DNA of 64,000 bases from a bacterium (GTDB lineage: Bacteria > Armatimonadota > Zipacnadia > Zipacnadales > Zipacnadaceae), in NCBI GenBank assembly GCA_030615605.1, contig JAUWYY010000002.1, forward strand, positions 1 to 64,000, in the 5' to 3' direction. The notes beneath the pieces are model-generated. The model was not told where the DNA came from and ran no database searches. It saw nothing but the letters and a program-made list of their open reading frames with translations. A program made the translations under genes and the position numbers. Shown here piece after piece: positions 42,122-51,618 of the stretch. Numbering within the stretch: position 1 is the first letter of the stretch; every line of letters begins with the position of its first letter.

Positions 42122-43087
42122 ATGTCTGAGACTACGTCAGGGCAAGTTCCGCTGCTCCAGAAAATGGAGATTGCGGACATTCTGGACACCGCAATCCGCC
42201 TGTACCGCCACAATTTCTTGCTGTTGCTGGAGATCGTCGCGATTGTGCAAGTAGTCGCTCTAGCCGGGAATCTGGTAATGATATGGTTCTTCTTGGGCTC
42301 GTTGATGGGAACCCAGGGGGAACAGGTGCCCTGGGCAGCGATTATCGGAGGTGCCCCGCTGCTCCTAGTCTGGGCAGCGGGAATGATAATCCTGGTTCCA
42401 CTCGGCCAAGGAGCGCTGGCTTTTGCGATCTCAGAGGCCTATCTGGGCCGGCGCATTTCGGCATTTGAAGCATACCGCCGGATGTGGCCGCTGATCTGGC
42501 GGCTGCTCATCACGATGATCCTGGTTGGGCTGGCCACCGCGGCCGGCCTCATCTTCTGTGTTATCCCCGCCATCATCTTGATGGTCTGGTTCGCAGTCGT
42601 TACGCCAACTGTCGCCGTCGAGCGCATCTGGGGGCCGGAGGCCATGCGCCGTTCGTATGATCTGGTCAGCGGGCACGGCTGGCGGGTCTTCGGAACGCTG
42701 TTTCTGCTATACCTGATTGTCGGCGTCGCGACCTACGCAATCTACGCTCTGCCCACGTTCGGCATTATGCTTCTGCTAAGCGAAAGCAATCCGCTCGTCG
42801 CTCAGTCGCTGAGTCAGGCGATCCAGACAGTCGCCAGCATCATCGTCGAACCGGTGCTGATGACCGGCATTGTCTTGATATACTACGACCTGCGCATTCG
42901 CAAGGAAGGCTTTGATCTGGTCACGCTGACCCAGGCGCTTGAGCGCAGTCGCGGTGTAGGTGCGGGCGAAGAGAAGCCGGCGGCCTCCCAACCGTCCGAT
43001 CGGGAGCTACCCCCAGCTCCTGACACACGAGGGCCCTTGCCCCCTCGGCCCAACGAATCTGAACCAGAACAACAACCTCCAAGTTAG
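42122..43087 (+). CDS. Polytopic membrane protein, glycerophosphodiesterase-membrane-domain-like
   Basis: 321 residues. Cytoplasmic start MEIADILDTAIRLYRHNFLL, then about six helices, including ILVGLATAAGLIFCVIPAII and VFGTLFLLYLIVGVATYAIY, with the motif YYDLRIRKEGFDL after the last helix. This layout ('..ild.ai.lyr.nf..ll' to 'iYyDlR.rkEG.D') is common in membrane proteins of the GPDP/DUF975 type. The Pro/Glu-rich C-terminal tail of about 50 residues is disordered. Function unknown. Confidence 0.7.
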   Translation: MSETTSGQVPLLQKMEIADILDTAIRLYRHNFLLLLEIVAIVQVVALAGNLVMIWFFLGSLMGTQGEQVPWAAIIGGAPLLLVWAAGMIILVPLGQGALAFAISEAYLGRRISAFEAYRRMWPLIWRLLITMILVGLATAAGLIFCVIPAIILMVWFAVVTPTVAVERIWGPEAMRRSYDLVSGHGWRVFGTLFLLYLIVGVATYAIYALPTFGIMLLLSESNPLVAQSLSQAIQTVASIIVEPVLMTGIVLIYYDLRIRKEGFDLVTLTQALERSRGVGAGEEKPAASQPSDRELPPAPDTRGPLPPRPNESEPEQQPPS

Positions 43088-43101
43088 GATCAATATAGCT
43101 G

Positions 43102-43542
43102 ATGTCAACTGATGCTGAGGCCATTCTATACACGGATGGGTCCTCGCTGGGCAACCCCGGGCCGGCCGGCGCCGGTTTCGTCTTAGAGGAGTCGGACGGC
43201 ACTGTGGTAGAACGGGCTATCTCCCTGGGCGAGACGACCGTAGGAGTGGCCGAATATCGTGCGCTCATTGCCGGCCTCTCCGAGGCTATATCCCGAGGTG
43301 TGCAGCGGGTACAAGTCTATAGCGACAGTGAATTTCTATGCCGCCAGTTGCAGGGAGAATACAAGGTCCGTTCGGCCAACATCCGCCCGCTGTACGAGTG
43401 GGCGTGCAAGCTGGTCGGCCAGTTTGACGAATTTCAGATCGAACACACTGCCCGCGAGGGCAATCAGCGCGCCGACGCCCTGGCCCGGCAGGCCGCCGAA
43501 CAAGCTAAGCAGAACGAGAAGGAGAATTCGCGGGGAAGCTGA
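43102..43542 (+). CDS. rnhA: Ribonuclease HI
   Basis: 146 residues. Degrades the RNA strand of RNA-DNA hybrids. Catalytic carboxylates are visible: Asp12 (LYTDGSS), Glu51 (VAEYRAL), Asp75 (VYSDSEF) and Asp125 (NQRADALAR). It belongs to the short, archaeal/YpdQ-like subgroup (IPLYEW-type NIRPLYEWACKL) without the basic protrusion of E. coli RNase HI. 14 bases after the membrane-protein gene; weak RBS. Confidence 0.92.
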   Translation: MSTDAEAILYTDGSSLGNPGPAGAGFVLEESDGTVVERAISLGETTVGVAEYRALIAGLSEAISRGVQRVQVYSDSEFLCRQLQGEYKVRSANIRPLYEWACKLVGQFDEFQIEHTAREGNQRADALARQAAEQAKQNEKENSRGS

Positions 43543-43595
43543 AACTGAGTTGCAGTCATTTGCAAAGAACAAACTACGAGGAGTGACATTTCATT

Positions 43596-44684
43596 ATGGC
43601 TAATGAGAAGATTGGATGGGGCATCATTGGCTGCGGCGTTATTGCCGAATTTCATGCAGATCCGGTGGTGGCCAACGAGCAAACCGAGCTGGTTGAGGTC
43701 TTTGACATAGTGGAAGAAAAGGCCAAAAAGATGGGCGAAGACTACAACTGCTCATATGTTACCAGCATCGAAGAGCTGCTGGCCAACGATGACATCCAGG
43801 CGGTTTCGATCTGCACGCCCAGTGGGATGCACTCCGAGCAGGCCATCGCCGCTGCCCAGGCTGGTAAGCATATCCTGTGCGAGAAGCCGCTGGATATTAC
43901 CCTGGAGAAGATTGATGCAATGATCGAAGCCGCCGAAGCTAATAGCGTCAAGTTAGCCGCCGTATTTCAGACTCGCACCTATCCGGCCCTTAAGAAGGTG
44001 CAGCAGGCAGTTCGCGCCGGCAAGCTAGGAAAGCTGGTGCTGGGCGAATGCCACCAGAAGTGGTTTCGCGCCCACGAATACTACGCCGGCGGGGACTGGC
44101 GCGCCACCTGGGAGATGGACGGCGGCGGTGCCCTAATGAACCAGTGTATTCACAGCGTTGATCTGCTGACCTGGATTATGGGGCCCGTAGCCCGACTCTC
44201 AGCGTACTGTCGCCGGCTGGTGCGCAACATTGAAGTCGAAGATACCAGCGTGGCCAATCTGGAGTTCACCAACGGCGCACTGGGCAGCTTTGTCGGCACC
44301 ACCTCAGTGACTCCCGCCGAGAACAGGCTGCTGGAAATCCATGGCGACACCGGCACCATCAAGGTCGAGAGCGAAAGGATCACCAAGTGGGCCGTAGAGG
44401 GCGAAGAAGAAGCGATTGAAGACGAAGAGGTCCAGGAAGGCACTGCCACCGACCCGGCGGCAGTGGCTGCGGCCGGCCACATCGCACACGTGCAGGATCT
44501 GTGCGAGGCGATCATCAACGGCCGGGAGCCGGCTGTTCCCGGCCGCGAGGCCCGCAAGGCGGTCGAGATAATCAAGGCGATCTACCTATCCAGCCGCCTG
44601 GGCGGCAGCACCGTGGAACTGCCGCTCAGCTACGAGGACGACGGCCCGGGCATCTACCCACCCCAGACCTGGCCGGAGTGGTAG
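43596..44684 (+). CDS. Gfo/Idh/MocA-family oxidoreductase
   Basis: 362 residues. NAD(P)-binding GWGIIGCGVIAEFHADPVV at the N-terminus, SICTPSGMHSEQAIAAAQAG, and the catalytic-lysine motif HILCEKPLDIT near residue 95. The C-terminal alpha/beta dimer domain carries GGALMNQCIHSVDLLTWIMG with the His-x3-Asp. Probably oxidises a sugar or cyclitol; substrate not predictable. RBS GAGGAG upstream. A second family member lies at 45811-46857 on the other strand. Confidence 0.93.
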   Translation: MANEKIGWGIIGCGVIAEFHADPVVANEQTELVEVFDIVEEKAKKMGEDYNCSYVTSIEELLANDDIQAVSICTPSGMHSEQAIAAAQAGKHILCEKPLDITLEKIDAMIEAAEANSVKLAAVFQTRTYPALKKVQQAVRAGKLGKLVLGECHQKWFRAHEYYAGGDWRATWEMDGGGALMNQCIHSVDLLTWIMGPVARLSAYCRRLVRNIEVEDTSVANLEFTNGALGSFVGTTSVTPAENRLLEIHGDTGTIKVESERITKWAVEGEEEAIEDEEVQEGTATDPAAVAAAGHIAHVQDLCEAIINGREPAVPGREARKAVEIIKAIYLSSRLGGSTVELPLSYEDDGPGIYPPQTWPEW

Positions 44685-44746
44685 ACAATGAACTACTGGC
44701 CCAAGGGAACGATGCGTATGCGCAGATAGCAGAGGGGAAAACGATT

Positions 44747-45727
44747 ATGCGAGTACGGCTTCGTAAGGCAGTAGTATTTCTCATTGTAGTGGCGTGCCTG
44801 TTTACAGCGATGGCATTGCTAATGTCTAAGTACTGGAGCGGGGGTTCTTCGATATTACTTCCCGTCCTAAGCAATTCTCAGGGCAGACTAATCACCGAGT
44901 TCATGGACAGGCCCCTGCCGATACCACTCGTGATATGTCCCGGGGCCAGGGTTGACATGAGACAGATGAGGGGGCAAAAGGACGAGCACACCCACGGCTT
45001 CATCATCCTGGGATTGAAGTTAAGAGTTAATGCCCCCCTGCAGGACGTGCTCACCTACTACCGGTCAGTGCTCCCACGTTATGGTAGAGTAGCAACGAAG
45101 ATTGTTGACAGCGCAGTAAGCCCGCCAAAGGGCCGGAGTATAGTGCTAACCTGCTCAGGGAATGGAGTACATGGGTACGTCACATTGAGCGAGGCAGGTG
45201 ATGGCACGGACATAGTATTGACGAGTGAAGTCCCGACCGAGGCTCGGCCCTTTTACGAAGCGCTGGAGCGGGAAATAAAGCAGCGCGATGCTACCCGCGT
45301 GACAGTGATTCGTACGGTGAACAAGTTGGACTTGCCTTTTCCGCTTGTGCTGTATCCGGGAGCCGGGGTGCAGGAGGTAGAGGTGGACAGCGCGGAGTCC
45401 GAAGGAGGCAAAACCGTCTTTCTGGGCATTGTGATGGCTGTGGATGGGAACTTCGACGAAATCGTCGAGTTTTATCGTAGACAGCTAGCAGCACACGGCG
45501 ACCCTGGCTACTTGAGTGACAACTACAAGGAGGGAACCATATTAGGGCTACCCGTGCGGCAGCAAGGGCTGGCGTCGCGCACTGGCCGCCTGGCTACGTG
45601 CACGGTAGTAGTTCAGTCGGCGCTACCAGCACCATCGCGTGAAGGCGATCCGGAAGCCACAACCTACAACGTAGTCGAAGTGAGTGTGTCAGCCTCCTTA
45701 CCTTCCTCCCCTGTACGCGACGAGTAG
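44747..45727 (+). CDS. Signal-anchored protein with duplicated domain, unknown
   Basis: 326 residues from ATG 44747 (GAGGGG 9 bases ahead). One N-terminal helix (AVVFLIVVACLFTAMALLM), then two related extracytoplasmic domains: the first has IPLVICPGARVDMRQM and LQDVLTYYRSVLPRYG, the second FPLVLYPGAGVQEVEV and FDEIVEFYRRQLAAHG. The repeated 'P.pl.l.PGA.v' and 'yYr..L..yG' pattern indicates an internal duplication with DUF-like fold. No known function. Follows the Gfo/Idh gene by 62 bases. Confidence 0.65.
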   Translation: MRVRLRKAVVFLIVVACLFTAMALLMSKYWSGGSSILLPVLSNSQGRLITEFMDRPLPIPLVICPGARVDMRQMRGQKDEHTHGFIILGLKLRVNAPLQDVLTYYRSVLPRYGRVATKIVDSAVSPPKGRSIVLTCSGNGVHGYVTLSEAGDGTDIVLTSEVPTEARPFYEALEREIKQRDATRVTVIRTVNKLDLPFPLVLYPGAGVQEVEVDSAESEGGKTVFLGIVMAVDGNFDEIVEFYRRQLAAHGDPGYLSDNYKEGTILGLPVRQQGLASRTGRLATCTVVVQSALPAPSREGDPEATTYNVVEVSVSASLPSSPVRDE

Positions 45728-45810
45728 GGGGTGCTCTTTGGACTGAGAGGCCGGCGCCCGGCGCCGATGCTGGCCTCGACGGTAACCAGCGTGGTCCAGG
45801 GCACGACCAC

Positions 45811-46857
45811 CTAGACTTTGACCTCTTCACCGGCCGCGCCGGAGGCGTAGATACCGTCGAGGATGCGCTGGGTTATCAGGGCCTGCTCGCCGGGCACTGG
45901 TGACGGCTCGCCCTTGAGAATAGCGTCCACGAAGGCATCTATCTCCGCAACAAAGCCATCCTTGGGGACGTCAACCGGCACCTGGGGCACCGAGTTTATC
46001 AGCATGCCATTCTCTTCGCGAATCAGGGTGGGTGGTGAGTATTGCAGACCGGCCTTGTCTCCACATAGAATCACCTTGTGGCCAGTGGCGGCCTCAGTCA
46101 CATTCAGCGCCCAACTTGTCTGCACGGAGAGCGTCGCCCCATTCGCGAAACGGATAAAGCCAGCCGCCATATCTTCGGGCACAGTGTATTTCGCGGGGTC
46201 GTGCTTCATCAGCGAGGGCTTGTCAGCCAGCCCCAGGTAAGTAGCCCCGCTAACACTGACTGGCTCGGGGAAATCCATAAGGTATAGAGCCAGATCCAGA
46301 ACATGCACGCCCAGGTCATAGCAGGGGCCACCGCCCGAGGCTTGAGCGTCGATGAACTCCCCCCATGAAGGGACGCCCCGCGGACACAGGCAACTGCACT
46401 GGCCCCAGTAGATGTCGCCGACCAGGCCCGCGTCTACCCAGGCCCGCAGCGTCTGGCCTTCGACGCCGAAGCGCAGCACCTGGGCGACCATCAGCAGCCG
46501 GTCAGCCTCCTTGCCCGCCTTGATCATCGCCCGGCACTCGTCAGCCGAGATCGCCACCGGCTTCTCGACCAGCACGTGACAGCCCGCCTCAAAGCCAGCG
46601 ATAGTTGGTGCACGGTGAGATGCATTGGGTGTGCAGACGTCCACAACATCCAGTTCCACCTTCGCCAGCATCTTCTCGCAATCATCGAATAGCGCATTCT
46701 TCGCCACGTCCCAGCGCTTGGCGGTATCTTCGCGAGCTTTACGCTTGATATCACATATTGCCACCACCTCAGCATGCTTGTTCTCCTCCCAGCCCCGCAT
46801 GTGCGACTGGGCGATGCTTCCGGCACCGATAAGTCCAACACGCAGGTTCTTCGTCAT
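45811..46857 (-). CDS. Gfo/Idh/MocA-family oxidoreductase
   Basis: 348 residues from ATG 46857, with AAAGGAGG well placed. GLIGAGSIAQSHMRGWEENK is the nucleotide-binding turn; DVCTPNASHRAPTIAGFEAG and HVLVEKPVAIS carry the catalytic lysine, and GGGPCYDLGVHVLDLALYLM has the His-x3-Asp. Only moderately similar to the paralogue at 43596. Likely part of a sugar-catabolic capacity together with the isomerase and ribokinase further on. Confidence 0.93.
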   Translation of the reverse strand: MTKNLRVGLIGAGSIAQSHMRGWEENKHAEVVAICDIKRKAREDTAKRWDVAKNALFDDCEKMLAKVELDVVDVCTPNASHRAPTIAGFEAGCHVLVEKPVAISADECRAMIKAGKEADRLLMVAQVLRFGVEGQTLRAWVDAGLVGDIYWGQCSCLCPRGVPSWGEFIDAQASGGGPCYDLGVHVLDLALYLMDFPEPVSVSGATYLGLADKPSLMKHDPAKYTVPEDMAAGFIRFANGATLSVQTSWALNVTEAATGHKVILCGDKAGLQYSPPTLIREENGMLINSVPQVPVDVPKDGFVAEIDAFVDAILKGEPSPVPGEQALITQRILDGIYASGAAGEEVKV

Positions 46858-47228
46858 CAAATGCTACCTCCTTTGGGCGCCGCCACTCAGACAGCGCAGT
46901 TAACAGCCAGCGTCAGTTTCCTGTTAAACGCGTACTACCAGGACCAGTACTTGGCCAGCATAGGCTTGAGATAGGCAGGGTCTTCTCGAGTCTGTTCGAC
47001 GATCCCGGCGACATCCATATCTCGGAAGCTATGTCCACCGATATACTCTCTGTGAACGGTACCCAAGCTGGTGCCCATTACCTATTCCCTACACTGTTCG
47101 TCGTTGGCTGACTCATTCCTCTCTCTACACCGAGGTATTTCTCATCACTACCAGATATCGCAGAAGGACCATCTGCCCGCGAGGCGAACTGTAGGACATG
47201 ACAGGTCGGTGAGCAGGAGGCGATCACG
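46858..47228. other. Decayed region with a small remnant frame
   Basis: No intact gene. On the minus strand a 47-codon frame (ATG 47078 to TAG 46935) has a protein-like look: GTVHREYIGGHSFRDMDVAG and YLKPMLAKYWSW, resembling the C-terminal end of a sugar-isomerase-like protein. With an in-frame stop just upstream it appears to be the tail of a lost gene. The remainder holds nothing recognisable. Confidence 0.35.
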
Positions 47229-47658
47229 TTGTCACGACACGTAACCGTCGCCAGTGTCTCAACCGGGCCCAGTTACTCTGCCGATAAGGAAACGGACAAA
47301 CTGTTAGACGAGGCCGCCCACTACACCTGGCGAGCCCGGCAGATGAGTGCTGATATTATAGCGTTTCTGAGATCTATCTCCACATAAACTCCGCAAAGAA
47401 AGACAGCGAGGCTGCCGAAGAATTGCCAGGCCCTACCACCGAGCGAATGATGACAGAGGCCAGGAAGCTGGGTATGTACATCATCTGGCCGCAGTACACT
47501 CGCGAAAGCGAACGGGCTTGGATATCGAGCAGGTTGTTGACGAGTTTGGGTTGGAGCGACGGGAGGAATATTTCCAGCGGGCCGATGCCGTCCGCGCTGC
47601 TGCTGTGGCAGAGGAAACTGGGCCAAGTACTTCCCGCCCGGCGCACAACAATGGTTGA
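47229..47658 (+). pseudogene. Carbon-nitrogen hydrolase (nitrilase family), frameshifted and internally deleted
   Basis: AGGAGG precedes TTG 47229. The frame gives HVTVASVSTGPSYSADKETD and ends ADIIAF. At 47366 one C appears lost (TTTCTGAG for an expected TTTCCTGAG), and the next frame continues EIYLHINSAKKDSEAAEELP and MYIIWPQYTRES. After about 47510 the frame changes again to the C-terminal part LDIEQVVDEFGLERREEYFQ up to the stop at 47658. The catalytic Lys and Cys region is missing. Two lesions make it a clear pseudogene. Confidence 0.75.
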
Positions 47659-47683
47659 CAAAAGAGCTCATTTCTAATAAAGT
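47655..47683 (+). promoter_or_regulatory. Promoter of the cold-shock protein gene
   Basis: TTGACA (47655-47660), 17 bases, TAAAGT (47678-47683). Leader about 38 bases, much shorter than the long thermosensing leader of E. coli cspA. Confidence 0.5.
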
Positions 47684-47727
47684 TCAGTCGTTAGTGTACC
47701 GATCAAGAATATGGGGAGGCGAGTGCC

Positions 47728-48000
47728 TTGCGTATGCAAGGGAGAATCAAGTGGTTCGATCCACGCAAGGGCTACGGCTTCATAGAGCGGGACGACGGGG
47801 AAGATGTATTCGTCCACTACTCCGAGATCAATATGGAGGGCTTCAAAACCCTCGAAGACGGAGAGCTTGTGGAGTTCGAGATCGCCCAGACAGACCGCGG
47901 CCCCCAGGCCGAGAACGTAACACGGGTAGAGATGGGCACTGAGCAACTCGAACCAGGTCCGGAAACTGAAGATGAAGATGATCTCGATCCCACCGGGTAG
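47728..48000 (+). CDS. Cold-shock-domain protein with acidic tail
   Basis: 90 residues. OB-fold cold-shock domain: [20 protein letters not shown] (RNP1) and DVFVHYSEI (RNP2), then [17 protein letters not shown]. Beyond residue 68 it has an acidic tail ([18 protein letters not shown]), longer than typical 66-residue Csp. TTG 47728 has GGGGAGG 9 bases ahead; ATG 47734 is the alternative. RNA chaperone or single-stranded nucleic-acid binder, next to the ribosome hibernation gene. Confidence 0.92.
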   Translation: MRMQGRIKWFDPRKGYGFIERDDGEDVFVHYSEINMEGFKTLEDGELVEFEIAQTDRGPQAENVTRVEMGTEQLEPGPETEDEDDLDPTG

Positions 48001-48076
48001 CACAAGTCTGTCAGCCACGTGCCGGCCCCATAACATTCTTATGCTTAGACGTGCCAACAGGAGATTGTCTACGTAG

Positions 48077-48640
48077 ATGCGAATTAACTATCAAGGGCGG
48101 AATACTTCTATTGCCAATACATTCCGCCTGCATGCCGAGCCCCGGATACAGGGATTAAGCCAGTACTTCGACCGGATAATCGATGTCAAAGTGGTTGTCT
48201 CGCAACAGCGCCATCTACTCATCGTCGAGGTCACGGTCAACGCCGACGGAACGTTGATCCGTGGCGAGGATCGTTCTGCGGAAATTCTGACCAGCTTTGA
48301 CAAAGCACTGGACCGGGTGGAAAGGCAGTTGCGTCGGAACAAAGACAAGCTAGTCGAGCGGGGTCGCCGCGATCGAGCAAAGGACGTCGGGGCAACCGGC
48401 GGCGAGCCGGTGGCTGCTCAACAAGACGAGCCCGACCTGCCCACTGATCAAGACGATATAAACATAGTGCGAACAAAGAGCCACGTGCTCAAGCCGATGA
48501 GCCCCAAAGAGGCGGCATTGCAGATGGATATGCTGGGCCACGACTTCTTTGTATTCTTCGACGGCCAGACCGAGCGAGTTGGTGTCGTCTACAAGCGCCA
48601 CGATGGTGACTATGGGCTAATTGAGCCGGAAATTGGCTGA
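48077..48640 (+). CDS. hpf: Ribosome hibernation promoting factor, long form
   Basis: 187 residues. The N-terminal S30AE domain (INYQGRNTSIANTFRLHAEP to about residue 100) contacts 30S; the variable linker runs to about 125; the C-terminal dimerisation domain IVRTKSHVLKPMSPKEAALQ then MLGHDFFVFFDGQTERVGVV and YGLIEPEIG mediates 100S formation. This long HPF type is found outside gamma-proteobacteria. ATG with weak RBS. Confidence 0.95.
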   Translation: MRINYQGRNTSIANTFRLHAEPRIQGLSQYFDRIIDVKVVVSQQRHLLIVEVTVNADGTLIRGEDRSAEILTSFDKALDRVERQLRRNKDKLVERGRRDRAKDVGATGGEPVAAQQDEPDLPTDQDDINIVRTKSHVLKPMSPKEAALQMDMLGHDFFVFFDGQTERVGVVYKRHDGDYGLIEPEIG

Positions 48641-48820
48641 CGCCGACCGTAGCGAGCACCCAGCCTCAGATAGCAAATTCCTTCCATCAATATCAGGCAC
48701 TCTCCGGGGAGAGCACCTTGGATCCAGCGGCAACCGCCACGGTATGCGCTGGCTCTTTTGTGTAGCATCTGGTGCTAACACCCGCTCAGTTAAGCCGCTA
48801 CTGGCGGCCAGCAGATTACA

Positions 48821-50638
48821 ATGGATAGTAGCGAAGAAACAGATTCCAAGTTCACGCCGGACAGCCCAGTCAGGCGACTGATTGCAACCCTGGAGCAGCG
48901 ATTCCTCAGTTCTCGCATGTCGCAATCGTCAGTGGTGCTATTGCTGGGCATCCTTGTGGGCCTGGCCGCCGGCTGCGGGGCAGTAGCGTTTCGGTGGCTA
49001 ATAGGCTTTTTTACGCGGTGTTTCTTCAACTACGGCGAACTAGTCCTGGGCTTCATGGGGCACTACTACACCATTGCTCTCCCCGTAATAGGCGGTCTCA
49101 TCGTAGGCCCAATGGTCTACTTTTATGCCAAAGAGGCGAAAGGCCATGGCGTGCCTGAGGTAATGGAGGCGATGGTCAAACACGCCGGACGCATTCGGCC
49201 CCGTGTGGCAGTGATCAAATCCCTTGCTTCGTCTGTGTGCATTGGGTCTGGCGGATCGGTGGGGCGTGAAGGCCCCATCGCGCAGATTGGCGCGGCGGTA
49301 GGTTCAACTCTGGGCCAATGGCTCGGCCTGTCTGAGGCCCGCATCCGTACTTTGGTGGCATGCGGCGCTGGTGGAGGCATTGCGGCCACTTTCAATACTC
49401 CAATCGCGGGTGCCTTCTTCGCCTTGGAGATTATTCTCTGCGAGTGGGGTGCCGAGGCGTTCGCTCCGGTGGTAGCAGCATCAGTGGCCGCCAGTGTAAT
49501 TGGGCGGCCAGCCTTCGGCGACCACGCAGCTTTCCAGATACCCGCACACAATACAGTCGCAGCCGCAGAGCTGCCCTTCTACATCATTCTCGGCTTGGCC
49601 GCTGCTGCCGCTGGAATAGCTCTAACTGTGCTGATCTATTGGTTTGAGGACCGATTCGAGTCGCTTCCCATTGCGCCCTATGTCCTGCCAGCAACTGGTG
49701 GACTCCTCGTGGGAATCATCGGGCTTTATCACCGAGAACTATATGGTGTCGGATATGGGTTAATCGAAGAAGTGCTACAAGGCGCTCACATCAGTGTGAT
49801 AGTCTTGTTTACGCTACTTGTACTAAAGCTTCTAGCGACCTCAATGACACTAGGCTCAGGCGGATCTGGAGGCATTTTCTCACCTTCGTTGTTTGTCGGA
49901 GCCACGCTCGGAGGCATAGTGGGCATCTTCGCACAGCATCTGTTTCCAGGACTAGTCGAAACCCCGGCTACTTATGCCATAGTCGGTATGGCAGCAGTTT
50001 TCGCCGCCACCAGTCACGCCCCCGTCTGCGCGATGATGTTTGGCTTCGAGTTGACCCGCGACTATCGGGTCATTCTACCTCTGATGCTGGCATGCGGAAT
50101 CTCGGTGATAATCTCCAGAGCGCTGTACCGTTTCTCGATATACAACCTGAAGCTGTTTCGGCGGGGGATACATATCGAATTGGGCCGCGACGCGCAGTTG
50201 CTGAATCAAATTACTATTGGCGAAGCAATGACCACAGACGTTGTTACCGTCACGCCACAGACCCCAGTGCGCGACATTGCCCACATGTTCGACGAAACCA
50301 AACACCACGGCTTCCCCGTGGTCGACGAACAGGGTAAGCTGCACGGCTGTGTAACTTTGGAGGACGTCCACCGGGCCGGGCCGGACGGCCTGGATCAGCC
50401 TGTTGATGAGATTGCTACCCACGACTTGGTTATCGCCTTCCCGGATGAGAGTATCAACGACGGTCTGCGCAAGTTGGGCCTGCGCGATATCGGACGAATT
50501 CCCGTGGTCTCTCGCGAAGACCACACTCGCCTGCTCGGTCTGCTCACCCGGAAGAACATCATATCTGCCTACAATCAGGCGCTGATGCGCCATCACACCC
50601 ATCTGGAGGAAACCGAGACTGAAGAGCACTTTGACTAA
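48821..50638 (+). CDS. ClC-family chloride channel/antiporter with CBS domains
   Basis: 605 residues. ClC filter motifs: KGHGVPEVMEAM (like GSGIP), GSVGREGPIAQIG with the gating Glu150, and GSGGSGGIFSPSLFVGATLG; around 12-14 membrane segments. After residue 455 two CBS domains follow (MTTDVVTVTPQTPVRDIAHM and the one ending in GLLTRKNIISAYNQ), likely nucleotide-sensing. Whether it is a channel or H+/Cl- exchanger cannot be settled by eye. ATG with poor RBS. Confidence 0.94.
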   Translation: MDSSEETDSKFTPDSPVRRLIATLEQRFLSSRMSQSSVVLLLGILVGLAAGCGAVAFRWLIGFFTRCFFNYGELVLGFMGHYYTIALPVIGGLIVGPMVYFYAKEAKGHGVPEVMEAMVKHAGRIRPRVAVIKSLASSVCIGSGGSVGREGPIAQIGAAVGSTLGQWLGLSEARIRTLVACGAGGGIAATFNTPIAGAFFALEIILCEWGAEAFAPVVAASVAASVIGRPAFGDHAAFQIPAHNTVAAAELPFYIILGLAAAAAGIALTVLIYWFEDRFESLPIAPYVLPATGGLLVGIIGLYHRELYGVGYGLIEEVLQGAHISVIVLFTLLVLKLLATSMTLGSGGSGGIFSPSLFVGATLGGIVGIFAQHLFPGLVETPATYAIVGMAAVFAATSHAPVCAMMFGFELTRDYRVILPLMLACGISVIISRALYRFSIYNLKLFRRGIHIELGRDAQLLNQITIGEAMTTDVVTVTPQTPVRDIAHMFDETKHHGFPVVDEQGKLHGCVTLEDVHRAGPDGLDQPVDEIATHDLVIAFPDESINDGLRKLGLRDIGRIPVVSREDHTRLLGLLTRKNIISAYNQALMRHHTHLEETETEEHFD

Positions 50639-50701
50639 TGGCCACATTCACCGTATGCTAACGGATGTCACCGCTAATACACAGACAGGAGGCGTAGACT
50701 A

Positions 50702-51505
50702 ATGAAATTTGGGGTAATCCACTACAACGCACCGGGCGAGACACTTGCTGAGTTCTTGGACTGGGCAGCAGCCACAGGTTTCCAGTACGTTGAGCTTACC
50801 TGCGATGATCTGGGGCTGGAAGGATCACAGAATCCGCACGCCGAGGCGGAGAAGGTCCGCGATATGCTGGAGCAGCGCGGCCTGAAGGCTTCCGCAGTGG
50901 CGGCCCACAACGACTTCGTGGTGCTGGAGGCTGACGAAGTCGCCCAGCAGATGGAGCGACTGGAGGTCATCTGCGAACTGGCCCAGATCGCGGGCACCGA
51001 TGTCCTGCGCACCGAAGGTGGGGCGCCCAAGGATGAAGTCCCCGAGGACAGGTGGGCCGAGGCCATCACCAACTGCTGCCGGCAGGCGCTGGAGTTCATC
51101 GAACCGATGGCGATGAAGCTGGCCATAGACAATCATGGAGTGGTGAGCAACGATATTCCGCTACTGCTGGAAGTCATCGAGTCGGTCAACTCGCCGTTGG
51201 TCGGCAGTAATCTGGACACCATGAACGTGCGCTGGTACGGCTGGAGCGTGGCAGAATGCGACGAGTTCTACCCGCAGCTAGCTCCCCACGTTCTCCACAC
51301 CCATATGAAGGACGGCACCGGCAACCGTGAAGACTACCAGGGAGCAGCCCTTGGCGACGGAGAAATCCATCTGGATTATGCCGTTGAGCTGCTCAAAGAG
51401 GTGGGCTATGACGGGGTGTGGTGCGCTGAGTATGAGGGTCCGGAGGTTGCCGAGGGCGTCGGCTATCGCAAGTGCCTGGAGTGGATGCAGCAGCATATAG
51501 GCTGA
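50702..51505 (+). CDS. Sugar phosphate isomerase/epimerase, xylose-isomerase-like TIM barrel
   Basis: 267 residues. AP-endonuclease-2-type barrel: GFQYVELTCDDLGLEGSQ, GLKASAVAAHNDFV, KLAIDNHGVVSNDIPLLLEV, VGSNLDTMN, HVLHTHMKDGTG and VWCAEYEGPE. Metal ligands Glu/Asp/His are spaced as in this family. ATG after GGAGGCG. Lies ahead of a ribokinase; the pair suggests pentose or inositol use, by inference. Confidence 0.88.
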   Translation: MKFGVIHYNAPGETLAEFLDWAAATGFQYVELTCDDLGLEGSQNPHAEAEKVRDMLEQRGLKASAVAAHNDFVVLEADEVAQQMERLEVICELAQIAGTDVLRTEGGAPKDEVPEDRWAEAITNCCRQALEFIEPMAMKLAIDNHGVVSNDIPLLLEVIESVNSPLVGSNLDTMNVRWYGWSVAECDEFYPQLAPHVLHTHMKDGTGNREDYQGAALGDGEIHLDYAVELLKEVGYDGVWCAEYEGPEVAEGVGYRKCLEWMQQHIG

Positions 51506-51618
51506 TGAAAGCTGGGCGCCAGTCGCACTGCCTCTGTTGCCGAATTCCACAAAATGTCGTATATTGAGGCTTGGCCTGATAGAGTATTGTGCTTCGCAGA
51601 GGGGTAACAGACCGCGCC

